Shown: positions 34,614 through 43,036 of the stretch, piece after piece
Position numbering within the stretch: the first letter of the stretch is position 1
How the letters are laid out: each line of letters starts with the position of its first letter
NCBI GenBank assembly: GCA_015064725.1
Contig: SVRQ01000005.1
Span: 1-64,000 of the forward strand
Direction: 5' to 3'
Length of the DNA stretch: 64,000 bases
Source of the DNA: Oscillospiraceae bacterium
GTDB lineage: Bacteria; Bacillota; Clostridia; Oscillospirales; CAG-272
The notes under the pieces: model-generated
What the model was told of the DNA's origin: nothing
Databases searched by the model: none
The model's input: the letters and a program-made list of their open reading frames with translations, nothing else
Position numbers and translations under genes: made by a program

Positions 34614-35669
34614 TTATTCGTATTTTTTATTTTCCATCGGCGCAAAAATTTCTTCCTTTACTTTTTCCAAAAGGGTCCTGCTCTTTTGGAAGTCCATCGC
34701 GCCAACATAATATCTTTCAAGCTCATCGTGTGCTCTTCCCATATGCGAGAGCGCACCGAGCGCGCCCTCCGAAAGTGCGCCTGCGCATTTCGCCGCAAAT
34801 CGTATCTTGCCGCGCACAAGCGAGAGAGCCTCTCCGTTTACAAAACGCATAGAATTTATACTTTCTTCCTCCGTTTCCTCATCGCCGCAAACCATAAATA
34901 CCGTTCCTCCTATGTTCAAGCCCTCCGTTTTATCGGGAAGCACCACGTTCGGAAATCTTACAGCGCAAATGCCTGCTTCCGAAACACATTCAAAAAGTTT
35001 ATCCATAAACAGCGTCGGAAAGCCGTATTTGCCCGTTATATAAATGGTTCTCTGTGCGTTTTGCTCCTCCGTATCAAGGTGAACAACTCCTCGAACGCCA
35101 ACGGCGCTTACATATCTCTCACTTACGCCGCCTTTTTCGGTTTTGAGCTTTGCAAGGAGCCTCGCTGCGGCTTTTTTCGCTTTTTCGCTTTCAAAGGCCT
35201 TTGCCGCGTTTTCAAGCCTTGCGCGCTCTACCTCTCCGAGCGCTTGCAAAAATCTCCTTGCCGCCGCATAATGCTCCGAACAGCGTTTTGTAAGTTCAAC
35301 TATCTCCTGCCTGTTTTCTTTAAGCTTACGGACGTCAAAATTCTCTCCGAGGTTGAGTATAGTTTCGCACGCACCGGGAAAACGCGGGTCCAGTGTATGA
35401 GGAGAAGTTCCGTCCGCTATGGCAACTCCAAGCGCGGGGATCTTCACACCGTCAAGAGAACGCGTATCTGCGGAGCAATAGTAAAGCTCCACGTCAAGTC
35501 CCCGTTCCTGCGCGTCCTCTGCTATCTCTTTCATAAACGTGGATTTACCCGTACCGGGACCGCCTTTGATTATATAAAAATGAGAAAGTCTGCTTACGTC
35601 AAATACCTTGTCAAAAATACTTACAAAACCGCGCTCCGTGTTTGCGGCGGCAAAATAGCTTTTTTTCAT
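34614..35669 (-). CDS. PRK06851-type P-loop ATPase
   Basis: This 351-residue protein starts MKKSYFAAANTERGF at 35669; the longer frame to 35735 adds a promoter-region stretch and is rejected. The Walker A is 'KGGPGTGKSTFMKEI' (~35-48), and the 'YYCSADTRSLDGVKIPALGVAIADGTSPHTLDPRFPGA' stretch is diagnostic of this family. Members have two similar halves; the second half here retains only a degenerate loop ('ITGKYGFPTLFM'), so probably one active ATP site. The role is unknown. No good ribosome binding site is seen (AAGAAAG, 10 bp upstream). Confidence 0.8.
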   Translation of the reverse strand: MKKSYFAAANTERGFVSIFDKVFDVSRLSHFYIIKGGPGTGKSTFMKEIAEDAQERGLDVELYYCSADTRSLDGVKIPALGVAIADGTSPHTLDPRFPGACETILNLGENFDVRKLKENRQEIVELTKRCSEHYAAARRFLQALGEVERARLENAAKAFESEKAKKAAARLLAKLKTEKGGVSERYVSAVGVRGVVHLDTEEQNAQRTIYITGKYGFPTLFMDKLFECVSEAGICAVRFPNVVLPDKTEGLNIGGTVFMVCGDEETEEESINSMRFVNGEALSLVRGKIRFAAKCAGALSEGALGALSHMGRAHDELERYYVGAMDFQKSRTLLEKVKEEIFAPMENKKYE

Positions 35670-35851
35670 ATATAAATTCTTTCTTCGCCGTAATATCATA
35701 TAATATATAATGAAGAAAATACAAACTCCGCACACACGGCGATATGGGCGGAAAATCTTTCCTTTTCACGCCATTCTATGCCGCAGAAAGCCCTTTTGAC
35801 AAAGTTTTTCAAAAAGACACAAGAATTTTTTTCAAAAATGCAATTTTGGTC

Positions 35852-35880
35852 TTGACATACAGAGGTAAATTGTGTATAAT
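35852..35880 (+). promoter_or_regulatory. Sigma-A promoter of rpsU
   Basis: TTGACA (35852-35857), 17-bp spacer, TATAAT (35875-35880), a near-consensus strong promoter. Confidence 0.93.
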
Positions 35881-35884
35881 GTCA

Positions 35885-35921
35885 CAAGAGAATTTTAGAT
35901 TCTCTTGCATTTCATTGATGC
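35885..35921 (+). promoter_or_regulatory. rpsU leader hairpins
   Basis: The first transcribed bases form a 9-bp perfect stem CAAGAGAAT-TTTAG-ATTCTCTTG (35885-35907), followed by GCAT-N7-ATGC, ending just before the GAGGGGAGGGA ribosome binding site. It may control mRNA stability or S21 autoregulation. Confidence 0.5.
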
Positions 35922-35938
35922 GAGGGGAGGGATTATAG

Positions 35939-36118
35939 ATGGCAGAAGTAAGAGTTAAAGAAAACGAATCGCTTGACAGCGCTCTTCGCAGATTTAAAAG
36001 ACAGGTTGCTCGTGATGGCAAGATCGCAGAGGTTAAGAAAAAAGAGCATTACGAAAAACCCAGCGTAAAACGCAAAAAGAAATCTGAAGCAGCAAGAAAG
36101 CGCAAATTCAAAAGCTGA
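35939..36118 (+). CDS. rpsU: Small-subunit ribosomal protein bS21
   Basis: This 59-residue basic protein of the 30S head/platform helps initiation on mRNAs. It begins [20 protein letters not shown] and has the usual Arg/Lys-rich C terminus 'RKRKFKS'. The ATG at 35939 follows GGGGAGGG. It is a single gene with its own strong promoter, leader hairpin and terminator. Confidence 0.97.
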   Translation: MAEVRVKENESLDSALRRFKRQVARDGKIAEVKKKEHYEKPSVKRKKKSEAARKRKFKS

Positions 36119-36132
36119 TCGCAGCTAAAGTG

Positions 36133-36168
36133 TGCCTTGTGAAGCATTAGCTTTACAAGGCATTTTTA
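36133..36168 (+). terminator. rpsU terminator
   Basis: TGCCTTGTGAAGC, ATTA, GCTTTACAAGGCA (one G-T pair) followed by TTTTTATTTT. Confidence 0.88.
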
Positions 36169-36366
36169 TTTTGGCTATACCCTTTTAAGCTTTGGTAATG
36201 CTTTTCATTCGGGCGAAATTCTCGCTACGCCAAGCGCATACATATCTATTGCCTTCTCTGTTTCGGCAATGATTTTTTACAGAGCGAAATTCAAATCCGT
36301 CGGATCTGACGGCGTAAGCTTCGAAGGGTAAATTGCAAGGCATTTTTATTTTGGCTATACCCTTTT
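36156..36366 (+). repeat. 31-bp direct repeat, copies exactly 180 bp apart
   Basis: CAAGGCATTTTTATTTTGGC and the following TATACCCTTTT occur at 36156-36186 and 36336-36366. Copy 1 contains the 3' arm and T tract of the rpsU terminator. Between and after the copies lie REP-like palindromes (CCGTC-N6-GACGG near 36298, CCTTCCCCCTTGGGGAAGG at 36370-36388). No gene is present in 36119-36478. Confidence 0.85.
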
Positions 36367-36478
36367 TCGCCTTCCCCCTTGGGGAAGGTGCCGAACTTTG
36401 TGAGGCGGAAGAGGTTTTTAATATAATACTATGGGCTCACGCCCAAACAAATACAAAAAATACAAAGGAATTACCGCT

Positions 36479-36988
36479 ATGGCAGAAAAGAAAGAATTTC
36501 TTGAAATTGGCAAGATCATCAACACGCACGGCGTGCGCGGAGAAGTTAAAATAGACCCTTGGTGCGACAGCCCCGAGGATTTTTGCGAGCTTTCCCGCAT
36601 CTATCTTGAAAACAAAACGGAATTTTCCGTGTCCCACGCCCGTATTATAAACGGAAATTTCGTACTTTGTTCCCTTTCCGGGATTAAAACCGTGGAAGAT
36701 GCGGTAAAATATAAAAATAAAGTCATTTACGCAAAACGCGAAGACCTTAACCTTCCCGAAGGCGCAAACTTCATATGCGATCTTTTGGGGCTTCCCGTTA
36801 TCGATGCGGAAAACGGCACGGTTTACGGAAAGCTTACGGACGTTTTGCAGTACACCTGCCAAGAGGTCTATGAGATCACGCGCGAAAGCGGCGAAAAAGT
36901 CCTCATACCCAACGTGCCCGCGTTTATTAAAGAATGCGATACGGACAAAGGCATTTTCATCACGCCCATAGACGGCTTTTTTGAATAA
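36479..36988 (+). CDS. rimM: Ribosome maturation factor RimM
   Basis: This 169-residue protein is standard length and helps assemble the 30S head by binding S19. It starts at ATG 36479 (MAEKKEFLEIGKI) after AAAGGAA; an upstream in-frame ATG at 36431 has no ribosome binding site. RimM N-domain 'IGKIINTHGVRGEVKI', then PRC-barrel 'FICDLLGLPVIDAENGTVYGKLTDV' and 'EVLIPNVPAFI'-like end. A TATAAT at 36422-36427, partly within the REP-like flank, may be its promoter. It lies 10 bp before trmD. Confidence 0.95.
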   Translation: MAEKKEFLEIGKIINTHGVRGEVKIDPWCDSPEDFCELSRIYLENKTEFSVSHARIINGNFVLCSLSGIKTVEDAVKYKNKVIYAKREDLNLPEGANFICDLLGLPVIDAENGTVYGKLTDVLQYTCQEVYEITRESGEKVLIPNVPAFIKECDTDKGIFITPIDGFFE

Positions 36989-36998
36989 GGAGGTGCGT

Positions 36999-37700
36999 AT
37001 GCGTTTCGATATTATGACGCTCTTCCCCGAGCTTGTTTCCACTGTGCTTTCCGAAAGCATTATCGGCCGCGCGCAAAAAGCAGGTGTTATCGAGGTTCAC
37101 GCTCACAACATCCGCGATTACTCCAAGGACAAGCACCGCCGCGTTGATGACACGCCCTACGGCGGAGGTATGGGTATGCTTATGAGCCCTGTGCCGATAT
37201 ACGATTGCTTCACGGCAATAACCGCGCCGCAGACAAACGAATGCACTCGCCGCCGCGTCATATATATGTCGCCCCGCGGTCAGGTTCTTACGCAGAAAAA
37301 GGCAAAGGAGCTTGCCGAAAATTACGATAATATAGTTATCCTCTGCGGTCATTACGAGGGCGTTGACCAAAGGATAATCGACGAGATAGTTGACGAGGAG
37401 CTTTCCATCGGAGACTACGTGCTCACGGGCGGAGAGATCCCCGCCTGCGTTGTGGTGGACTGCGTTTCCCGTATGATAGACGGCGTGCTCTCCAGCCCCG
37501 AATGTTATGAAAAAGAAAGCTTTTACGACGGTGTGACCGTTGAATATCCGCAATATACGCGCCCGCCCGAATGGAGGGGCAGAAAGGTTCCCGATATTCT
37601 TCTCAGCGGCCACCACGCAAAAATAGACAAATGGAAAGAGGAAGAAGCGAAGCGCCTTACGGAAGAAAGGAGCAAAGCTTCCGACTCCGATAAAAAATAA
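36999..37700 (+). CDS. trmD: tRNA (guanine-N1)-methyltransferase
   Basis: This 233-residue SPOUT enzyme makes m1G37 in tRNAs, preventing frameshifts. The start MRFDIMTLFPEL at 36999 is preceded by AAGGAGGTG. Knot motifs 'YMSPRGQVL', 'LCGHYEGVDQRI', 'IGDYVLTGGEIPA' are intact. It is the usual partner of rimM. Confidence 0.97.
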   Translation: MRFDIMTLFPELVSTVLSESIIGRAQKAGVIEVHAHNIRDYSKDKHRRVDDTPYGGGMGMLMSPVPIYDCFTAITAPQTNECTRRRVIYMSPRGQVLTQKKAKELAENYDNIVILCGHYEGVDQRIIDEIVDEELSIGDYVLTGGEIPACVVVDCVSRMIDGVLSSPECYEKESFYDGVTVEYPQYTRPPEWRGRKVPDILLSGHHAKIDKWKEEEAKRLTEERSKASDSDKK

Positions 37701-37720
37701 AATCAAGAAAGGATGCCGCT

Positions 37721-39274
37721 ATGAAAAAAGGTGTAAAAAGATCTTACGTTACGATCTCTTTGATGATAGCGGCAACTCTTTTTTCAAAAGCACTCGGTAT
37801 GGCGCGCGGAATGATGCTCGCCTGGAGGCTTGGCGATTCCGCGGAAGCGGCCGCCTTTGCCGCAGCCTCCAAGATCCCGGGCGCAATATTCGACCTGCTC
37901 TTTTCCGCCGCAATACTCGGCTGCTTTATACCCATATATAACGAGGCACGTGCAAAAAGCGAAAACGACGCATACGAATATTCGAGCGTTTTTTTTAGTG
38001 CCGTAACGGCAGTCTGTGCGTTGTTTTCCGTTCTCGGCGCACTTTTTGCGCCGCAGATGATATCGCTCGTTTCCCCGGGGATAAGCGAGCAGGCCTCAAG
38101 CCTTGCCGCATCCCTTTTACGCATAATGTTCCCTATGATGATATTCACGGCAGGCGCATATACTCTCACGGGAATCTTGCAATCCGCAGAAAGATTTATA
38201 CTTCCCGCCGCCATAAGCGCACTATCCAACGGCGCTATGATACTCTATCTTATCATAGCCGGCGAAAGCTTTTCCGTTTATACGCTTTCGCTCGTATTCG
38301 TTTTCTCTTGGTTTTTGCAGTTTCTTACGCTTGCGCTTCCTCTTATCTTCAATAAGCAGATGCCGCGCCCCTGCTTCAAGCTGAAAAACGAATACCTTTT
38401 GCGCTCCGTGAAGACGGCTCCGCAGATAATGGCAGGCTCTTGGCTTGCGCCCGCTTCCGTGCTTATAGCGTCCTTCTTTTCCTCTTTCGTATCCGACGGC
38501 ACTTTCGTGGCATATGATTATTCCATAGGACTTTACACAATTATCGCGGGTATCGCCGTTTACGGCGTGGGAAACTTCGTTTTCCCGTCCCTTTCCCGCC
38601 TTGCCGCGCAAAAGGACGGGGACAGCTTTGCCAAAAGCGCACGCAAGGCTGTATTTTCCATAATTCTTATGATCCTTCCCGTATTTGCCGCCGTCTTTAC
38701 CCTATCATATGAGGGCATCGCGCTTCTCTATCTGCGCGACAATTTCACGGAGGAGCTTGCCCGCACTTGTGCGCTATCGCTCAGAACGCTTGCGCTCTCT
38801 ATGCCTGCGTATGCGCTTTCCGAAATATTTTACCGCGTGTTTTATGCCGCAGGCAAGGTCCGCATACCTATGTACGCAACGCTTACGGCTATATGCGCTT
38901 GCATCATTTGCAACGTGCTTCTTTTATTCGTTTTTGAAACGGGGCTTTTCGGCATATCGCTTTCCTATTCCGTCGCCCAGATCGTTTATGCGCTTTCTAT
39001 GGCTCTTATGGGAAGAAAGCATTTCCCGGAAATATTTACTTTAAAAAAAGGAAAAGCACATCATCTTGCCATCGGCGGCGCTCTGTGCCTTGCCACAATG
39101 GTCCTCTGCGAAAGATTTATACCGATTTTTTCTTCAATAAACGCTTCGCTTGCAATTTTTTTGAAAATAGCTATTGTCTTTATACTCGGACTTGTGATAT
39201 ATTTATTATATATACTGATTACACGGACGCTTGAGGAAAAGAAGCCGTCCATACAAAGGGGTGAATGGATTTGA
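37721..39274 (+). CDS. murJ: Lipid II flippase MurJ
   Basis: This 517-residue MATE-like protein has 13-14 hydrophobic segments and moves lipid II across the membrane. MviN/MurJ features are 'TLFSKALGMARGMMLAWRLG', 'AAILGCFIPIYNE' and 'GILQSAERF'. AGAAAGGATG precedes the ATG; it is probably transcribed with rimM-trmD, starting 20 bp after trmD. The last 10 bp overlap the ligase-like gene. Confidence 0.93.
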   Translation: MKKGVKRSYVTISLMIAATLFSKALGMARGMMLAWRLGDSAEAAAFAAASKIPGAIFDLLFSAAILGCFIPIYNEARAKSENDAYEYSSVFFSAVTAVCALFSVLGALFAPQMISLVSPGISEQASSLAASLLRIMFPMMIFTAGAYTLTGILQSAERFILPAAISALSNGAMILYLIIAGESFSVYTLSLVFVFSWFLQFLTLALPLIFNKQMPRPCFKLKNEYLLRSVKTAPQIMAGSWLAPASVLIASFFSSFVSDGTFVAYDYSIGLYTIIAGIAVYGVGNFVFPSLSRLAAQKDGDSFAKSARKAVFSIILMILPVFAAVFTLSYEGIALLYLRDNFTEELARTCALSLRTLALSMPAYALSEIFYRVFYAAGKVRIPMYATLTAICACIICNVLLLFVFETGLFGISLSYSVAQIVYALSMALMGRKHFPEIFTLKKGKAHHLAIGGALCLATMVLCERFIPIFSSINASLAIFLKIAIVFILGLVIYLLYILITRTLEEKKPSIQRGEWI

Positions 39275-41187
39275 TACAAAAAAGGCCGAACAAAACCTTC
39301 TCTCGCTCGGTCGCCAATTTTTTCGGAAGAAGCGCAATATATAAATATACCTGTAGGCTCACCTCTGCAATCTATAAAAGATTCATCTACGGTCTTTTCG
39401 GCACGATACTCACGCTTTATGCGGGATTTGCGCAAAAGCTTCAGGATTCGCTGTTTGCAAGCCTGTTCTCGCGCAAAAAGGAGCGTGAGAACAGCCATAC
39501 TCTCGGATACAAGATATCCCGTCTTTGCGAAACGAGCATTTTCGCCCGTCTTGTGGGCATATTGAAAAGGGATCTGCTGTTCTGCCAGTTAAACGCTCTC
39601 GGCATACTCGGCTTTTCGTTCGGATTTTATTCCGCAGCAATAATCCTTTTGAAAAAATACGCTTTCAATACCTCGGAGATATCTTTCCTTTCGCTTGCAC
39701 TCTCCGTTATATTGATAATAGTTTCTACGATACTTCTCTTCTCCAAAAAAACGCTTATAAGCGTTATCAACGAAAGCTATGCGCTTAACTTTATCTTTTT
39801 CGATTTTCTCGCAATGAGAAAGATAGCATCGGACGACAGCGAAAGCGTATCTCACTTCAGCGCGGCATCCTCCGTATTTTTCGGTATGATACTCGGTGCG
39901 CTGTCACTGGTTATGGAGCCGTATAAAATATTTCTCGGGATATTCGTCATAATAGCGTGCGCCGTTATTATGAACTCCCCCGAAACGGGTATTATAGCGC
40001 TGTTCGTAGTTCTGCCGTTCACACCGACGATGCTTCTTGCAGGGCTCGTTATTGTTACCGCGATATCGCTCTTTATAAAGGTAATACGCAAAAAACGCCT
40101 TATAAAGATAACTCCCATAGATATTACGGTCATCGCATTTTGTATTTTCATCATCTCCGGCGGCTTGATATCCGTTGATATGATGTCCAGCATACCGAAG
40201 ATGCTGGTCTTCGTATGCTTCATATCTATGTACTTTATTATAAAGAACATCATACGTTCGGAACAGCTTGCCGTTTGCTGTGTCCGCAGTCTTACCGTGG
40301 GTGCCGTCGGCGTATCCGTTTTCGGATTTTTCCAATACTTCTTCGGCTCCGTTTCAACAATATGGCAGGATGCGGAAATGTTTTCCGATATACGCGGCCG
40401 CGCGGTATCTACATTTGAAAACCCAAACGTGCTCGGCGAATACCTCATCCTTGTTACGCCGGTAATTTTCGCTATGTGCGTAGCATCCAAGCACGCAAGA
40501 ACGAAATTCAGATATTTCGTTGCGTTTATGCTCTGCTCCTCCTGCCTTATACTCACTTGGTCTCGCGGTGCTTGGCTCGGATTTATCGCCGCTGTGCTTT
40601 TGTTTATACTGCTCAGCAGCCACAAGACCCTTGCATGTACGCTCCTCGGCATACCGGCACTCTGCCTCGTCGCTTCCCTGTTTATAGATACAAGCGTCAT
40701 AAACAGATTTTTAAGCATCGGCAACACGGCGGATTCTTCCACGCTGTACCGCTTCCATATCTGGGAGGGGACCCTCGGTATGCTTTCCGATACCTGGCTC
40801 TACGGCATCGGTATCGGCACGGAAGCATTCTCTTCCGTTTACCCGCGTTATGCGCTTGCGGGAACGGAGGTCGCTCCGCACTCTCACAGTCTTTATTTGC
40901 AAATAACGTCGGAGATGGGTATATTCGCTCTTGTAATATTCCTGCTCTTCTGCGTGACGCTTGTAAGTATGGTACTTGCAACGCTAAAAAATTCCTCTGC
41001 CAAGAATCTTAAATTCATACTCATCGGTCTGTTCTGCGGTGTGTGCGCTTTCCTTGTTCAGGGATTTACGGACTACGTCTGGTATAATTACAGAATATTC
41101 CTTCTTTTCTGGGCTGTTGTCGGTCTTTGCACCGCACTCGTAAACATCTGTAAGGATGAAGATTCCAGAAGAAACTTATATATGTGA
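39265..41187 (+). CDS. O-antigen ligase-like membrane protein (Wzy_C family)
   Basis: This 640-residue protein has about 12 membrane segments after a ~110-residue N-terminal part, which is longer than usual. The Wzy_C region shows 'ENPNVLGEYLILV', 'TWSRGAWLGF' and the periplasmic-loop 'APHSHSLYLQITSEMGIFALV'. Family members join an undecaprenyl-linked glycan to an acceptor. In a Gram-positive setting this suggests ligation or polymerisation of a wall polysaccharide. AAAGGGG precedes ATG 39265, and it overlaps murJ. Confidence 0.85.
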   Translation: MDLIQKRPNKTFSRSVANFFGRSAIYKYTCRLTSAIYKRFIYGLFGTILTLYAGFAQKLQDSLFASLFSRKKERENSHTLGYKISRLCETSIFARLVGILKRDLLFCQLNALGILGFSFGFYSAAIILLKKYAFNTSEISFLSLALSVILIIVSTILLFSKKTLISVINESYALNFIFFDFLAMRKIASDDSESVSHFSAASSVFFGMILGALSLVMEPYKIFLGIFVIIACAVIMNSPETGIIALFVVLPFTPTMLLAGLVIVTAISLFIKVIRKKRLIKITPIDITVIAFCIFIISGGLISVDMMSSIPKMLVFVCFISMYFIIKNIIRSEQLAVCCVRSLTVGAVGVSVFGFFQYFFGSVSTIWQDAEMFSDIRGRAVSTFENPNVLGEYLILVTPVIFAMCVASKHARTKFRYFVAFMLCSSCLILTWSRGAWLGFIAAVLLFILLSSHKTLACTLLGIPALCLVASLFIDTSVINRFLSIGNTADSSTLYRFHIWEGTLGMLSDTWLYGIGIGTEAFSSVYPRYALAGTEVAPHSHSLYLQITSEMGIFALVIFLLFCVTLVSMVLATLKNSSAKNLKFILIGLFCGVCAFLVQGFTDYVWYNYRIFLLFWAVVGLCTALVNICKDEDSRRNLYM

Positions 41188-41285
41188 GCTTTAACGCTTA
41201 TCTCCCACCATAAAACATCCCTTTTTGCGGCGGCAAAAGGGATAGAAGATAAAAAATCGCCGCCGAGAAATGAGTTTTTCACAAA

Positions 41286-41795
41286 ATGGAACACGCAAAC
41301 AAAAAATTCCGGTTTAATATAATCGACGTATTCGTAATTTTGCTTATAGCGGCTTTGATACTCGGAGCTGCATACTTCATACTTATGGAAACGGGCATTA
41401 TCCCGCAGGAAAAAGCAAACGAAAAAACGATAACCTATACCGTTCGCCTTTCGGAAACGGAAGCACAGTATCTCGATTCCTTTGCAGTCGGCAACGAGGT
41501 GTTCAATTCCGCCACTTTCGCTTCCTTGGGAAGCATCTCCGCGATAAGCCACAACAATTCGCGCGCGCTCTCCCCTTTTGCGGAAATTGCAGAGGGTACA
41601 CAGCAATATTCCGTAAAACAGGCAGAGTATGAGGACAGATACGATATTTACATCACCGTTACCGCAAAAGCCTCAATAGATGACAACGGTGTTGCTTACG
41701 TCGGCTCCCAGCGCATAACCGTAGGCTCCTGTGTATATTTCAAATGCGGAAACTATGCGGCAACAACTTATATAACAGATTTTGAAATTAAATAA
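41286..41795 (+). CDS. DUF4330-like membrane-anchored protein 1
   Basis: This 169-residue protein has a short cytoplasmic N terminus, one transmembrane helix (~12-34, 'IIDVFVILLIAALILGAAYFIL') and a beta-rich external domain. 'FRFNIIDVFVILLI' and the 'ITVGSCVYFKCGNYAATTYITD' end fit DUF4330. It has no clear ribosome binding site, so it may depend on readthrough from the ligase gene, 98 bp upstream. Confidence 0.75.
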   Translation: MEHANKKFRFNIIDVFVILLIAALILGAAYFILMETGIIPQEKANEKTITYTVRLSETEAQYLDSFAVGNEVFNSATFASLGSISAISHNNSRALSPFAEIAEGTQQYSVKQAEYEDRYDIYITVTAKASIDDNGVAYVGSQRITVGSCVYFKCGNYAATTYITDFEIK

Positions 41796-41827
41796 TCTTT
41801 GCATCAACCACGCGGAAAGGATATAAA

Positions 41828-42304
41828 ATGGCAACTAAAAATATCGAAGATAAGCCCAGATTTAATATTGCGGACGCGATAATCCTTATCGTTACGGTAC
41901 TCATCCTTGCAGGTATTGCTTTGAGAGTTTATTTCGTGATGAACGAAAAAACGGAGCTTGATACCGTGGCGGCAGAGTTCAGGATCACAAACATTTCAAG
42001 CGAACATATAGGTCTTGCTGCACAGGATTCGCTCTATCTCTCCTCGGATAACAGCCACATCGGATATATTGCCGATCTTACCGTAGGCGATATGTGGGAA
42101 TACGCATATAACGCAGAGGGAGAGCTCGTAAAAGCATCCGTTCCCGGCAAAAGCACCGTTACCGGAACGCTCGCGCTCAAAGGTGTTATGAATGAAAGAG
42201 GATTCCACCTCAACGGCACGACACTTATAACGGAAGGCGACGAAATTTCCGTTTATACAAAAAACAGGGAAGTAATAATCAAAATAGTAAAAATAACAGG
42301 CTGA
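41828..42304 (+). CDS. DUF4330-like membrane-anchored protein 2
   Basis: This 158-residue relative of the preceding gene has the same plan: N-terminal 'PRFNIADAIILIVTVLILAGIALRVYF' transmembrane start, external beta domain ending 'DEISVYTKNREVIIKIVKITG'. AAAGGAT precedes the ATG. The two may form a complex that supports the O-antigen-ligase-like protein; that is inferred from adjacency only. Confidence 0.75.
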   Translation: MATKNIEDKPRFNIADAIILIVTVLILAGIALRVYFVMNEKTELDTVAAEFRITNISSEHIGLAAQDSLYLSSDNSHIGYIADLTVGDMWEYAYNAEGELVKASVPGKSTVTGTLALKGVMNERGFHLNGTTLITEGDEISVYTKNREVIIKIVKITG

Positions 42305-42344
42305 AAAAATATCGCAAAAATTTCTGTTAATTGCAAAAAAAGTA

Positions 42345-42373
42345 TTGATTTTGTTCAAGATACTTGATATAAT
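42345..42373 (+). promoter_or_regulatory. Sigma-A promoter of the HPr gene
   Basis: TTGATT (42345-42350), 17-bp spacer, TATAAT (42368-42373). The leader has a 7-bp hairpin AATCTTG...CAAGATT. Confidence 0.82.
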
Positions 42374-42444
42374 AGATGATAACAAATAAAAAAAATCTTG
42401 TGTCTTTTGGAGTATCAAGATTGAACGGGGAGCTATTTAACACA

Positions 42445-42702
42445 ATGATTTCACGCGATATTACAATAAAAAACAGCGTTGGTCTCCATACAAGACCCGC
42501 AACCTTCTTCATTCAGAAGGCAAATTCCTTTAAGAGTGCAATTTGGATCCAGAAAGACGACCGCCGTATCAGTGCAAAAAGCTTGCTCGGTGTTCTCTCT
42601 ATGGGCATCACATCCGGCACGACCGTTACCATTATTGCAGACGGTCCGGACGAAGCCGAAGCTATCAACGGTCTTGAAGAGCTTGTAAACAGCCTCGAAT
42701 AA
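42445..42702 (+). CDS. ptsH: Phosphocarrier protein HPr
   Basis: This 85-residue protein starts at ATG 42445 after GGGGAG; an upstream in-frame ATG at 42376 would overlap the promoter. The active His15 is in 'GLHTRPA' (Thr replaces the usual Ala) and the regulatory Ser46 is in 'AKSLLG', so both the PTS phosphorelay and the HPr-kinase/CcpA signalling sites are kept. Having His15 rules out Crh. No ptsI is adjacent. Confidence 0.93.
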   Translation: MISRDITIKNSVGLHTRPATFFIQKANSFKSAIWIQKDDRRISAKSLLGVLSMGITSGTTVTIIADGPDEAEAINGLEELVNSLE

Positions 42703-42787
42703 GCTATTGATCCAAAGTTTCTCAAAATAATTACGGCAGACGGCGTTGCATTTGGTGTGCATACGGCATATCTGCCGTTTTTGTTTT

Positions 42788-42813
42788 CTTACCTTTCTTG
42801 AAAGAAAGGTAAG
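42788..42813. repeat. Perfect 26-bp palindrome
   Basis: CTTACCTTTCTT-GA-AAGAAAGGTAAG. It may be the HPr terminator on either strand or an end of the repeat cluster that follows. Confidence 0.7.
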
Positions 42814-42842
42814 AAAAAGAACTTTACTCAAAATAACATTTC

Positions 42843-43023
42843 AATTTACACCAACAAGCTTTAATCACGCCTTGCACTTCACCGTGCAGAGTTCTTTGCC
42901 TACTTTCTCCGAAAGCCGTCGGCAAGATTTTATCATTAACTTAATTTACACCAGCAAAATTTAATCATACCTTGCACTTCACCGTGCAGAGTTCTTTGCC
43001 TACTTTCTCCGAAAGAAAGTAGG
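42843..43023 (+). repeat. 73-bp intergenic repeat, two copies 100 bp apart
   Basis: Copies 42843-42915 and 42943-43015 are near-identical, with the last 45 bp (from CTTGCACTTCACCGTGCAG) perfect. Each holds the small hairpin GCAC-TTCACC-GTGC. Copy 2 is completed by GAAAGTAGG, forming CCTACTTTC/GAAAGTAGG (42999-43023). The end of copy 2 merges into the uvrC ribosome binding site. The gap 42703-43036 has no gene. Confidence 0.85.
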
Positions 43024-43036
43024 GGGGGAGGTTTTT

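Noticed and set aside
39852-40742. 296-residue minus-strand frame inside the O-antigen-ligase-like gene
   Set aside because: Shadow of the membrane-protein codons; no ribosome binding site or domain.
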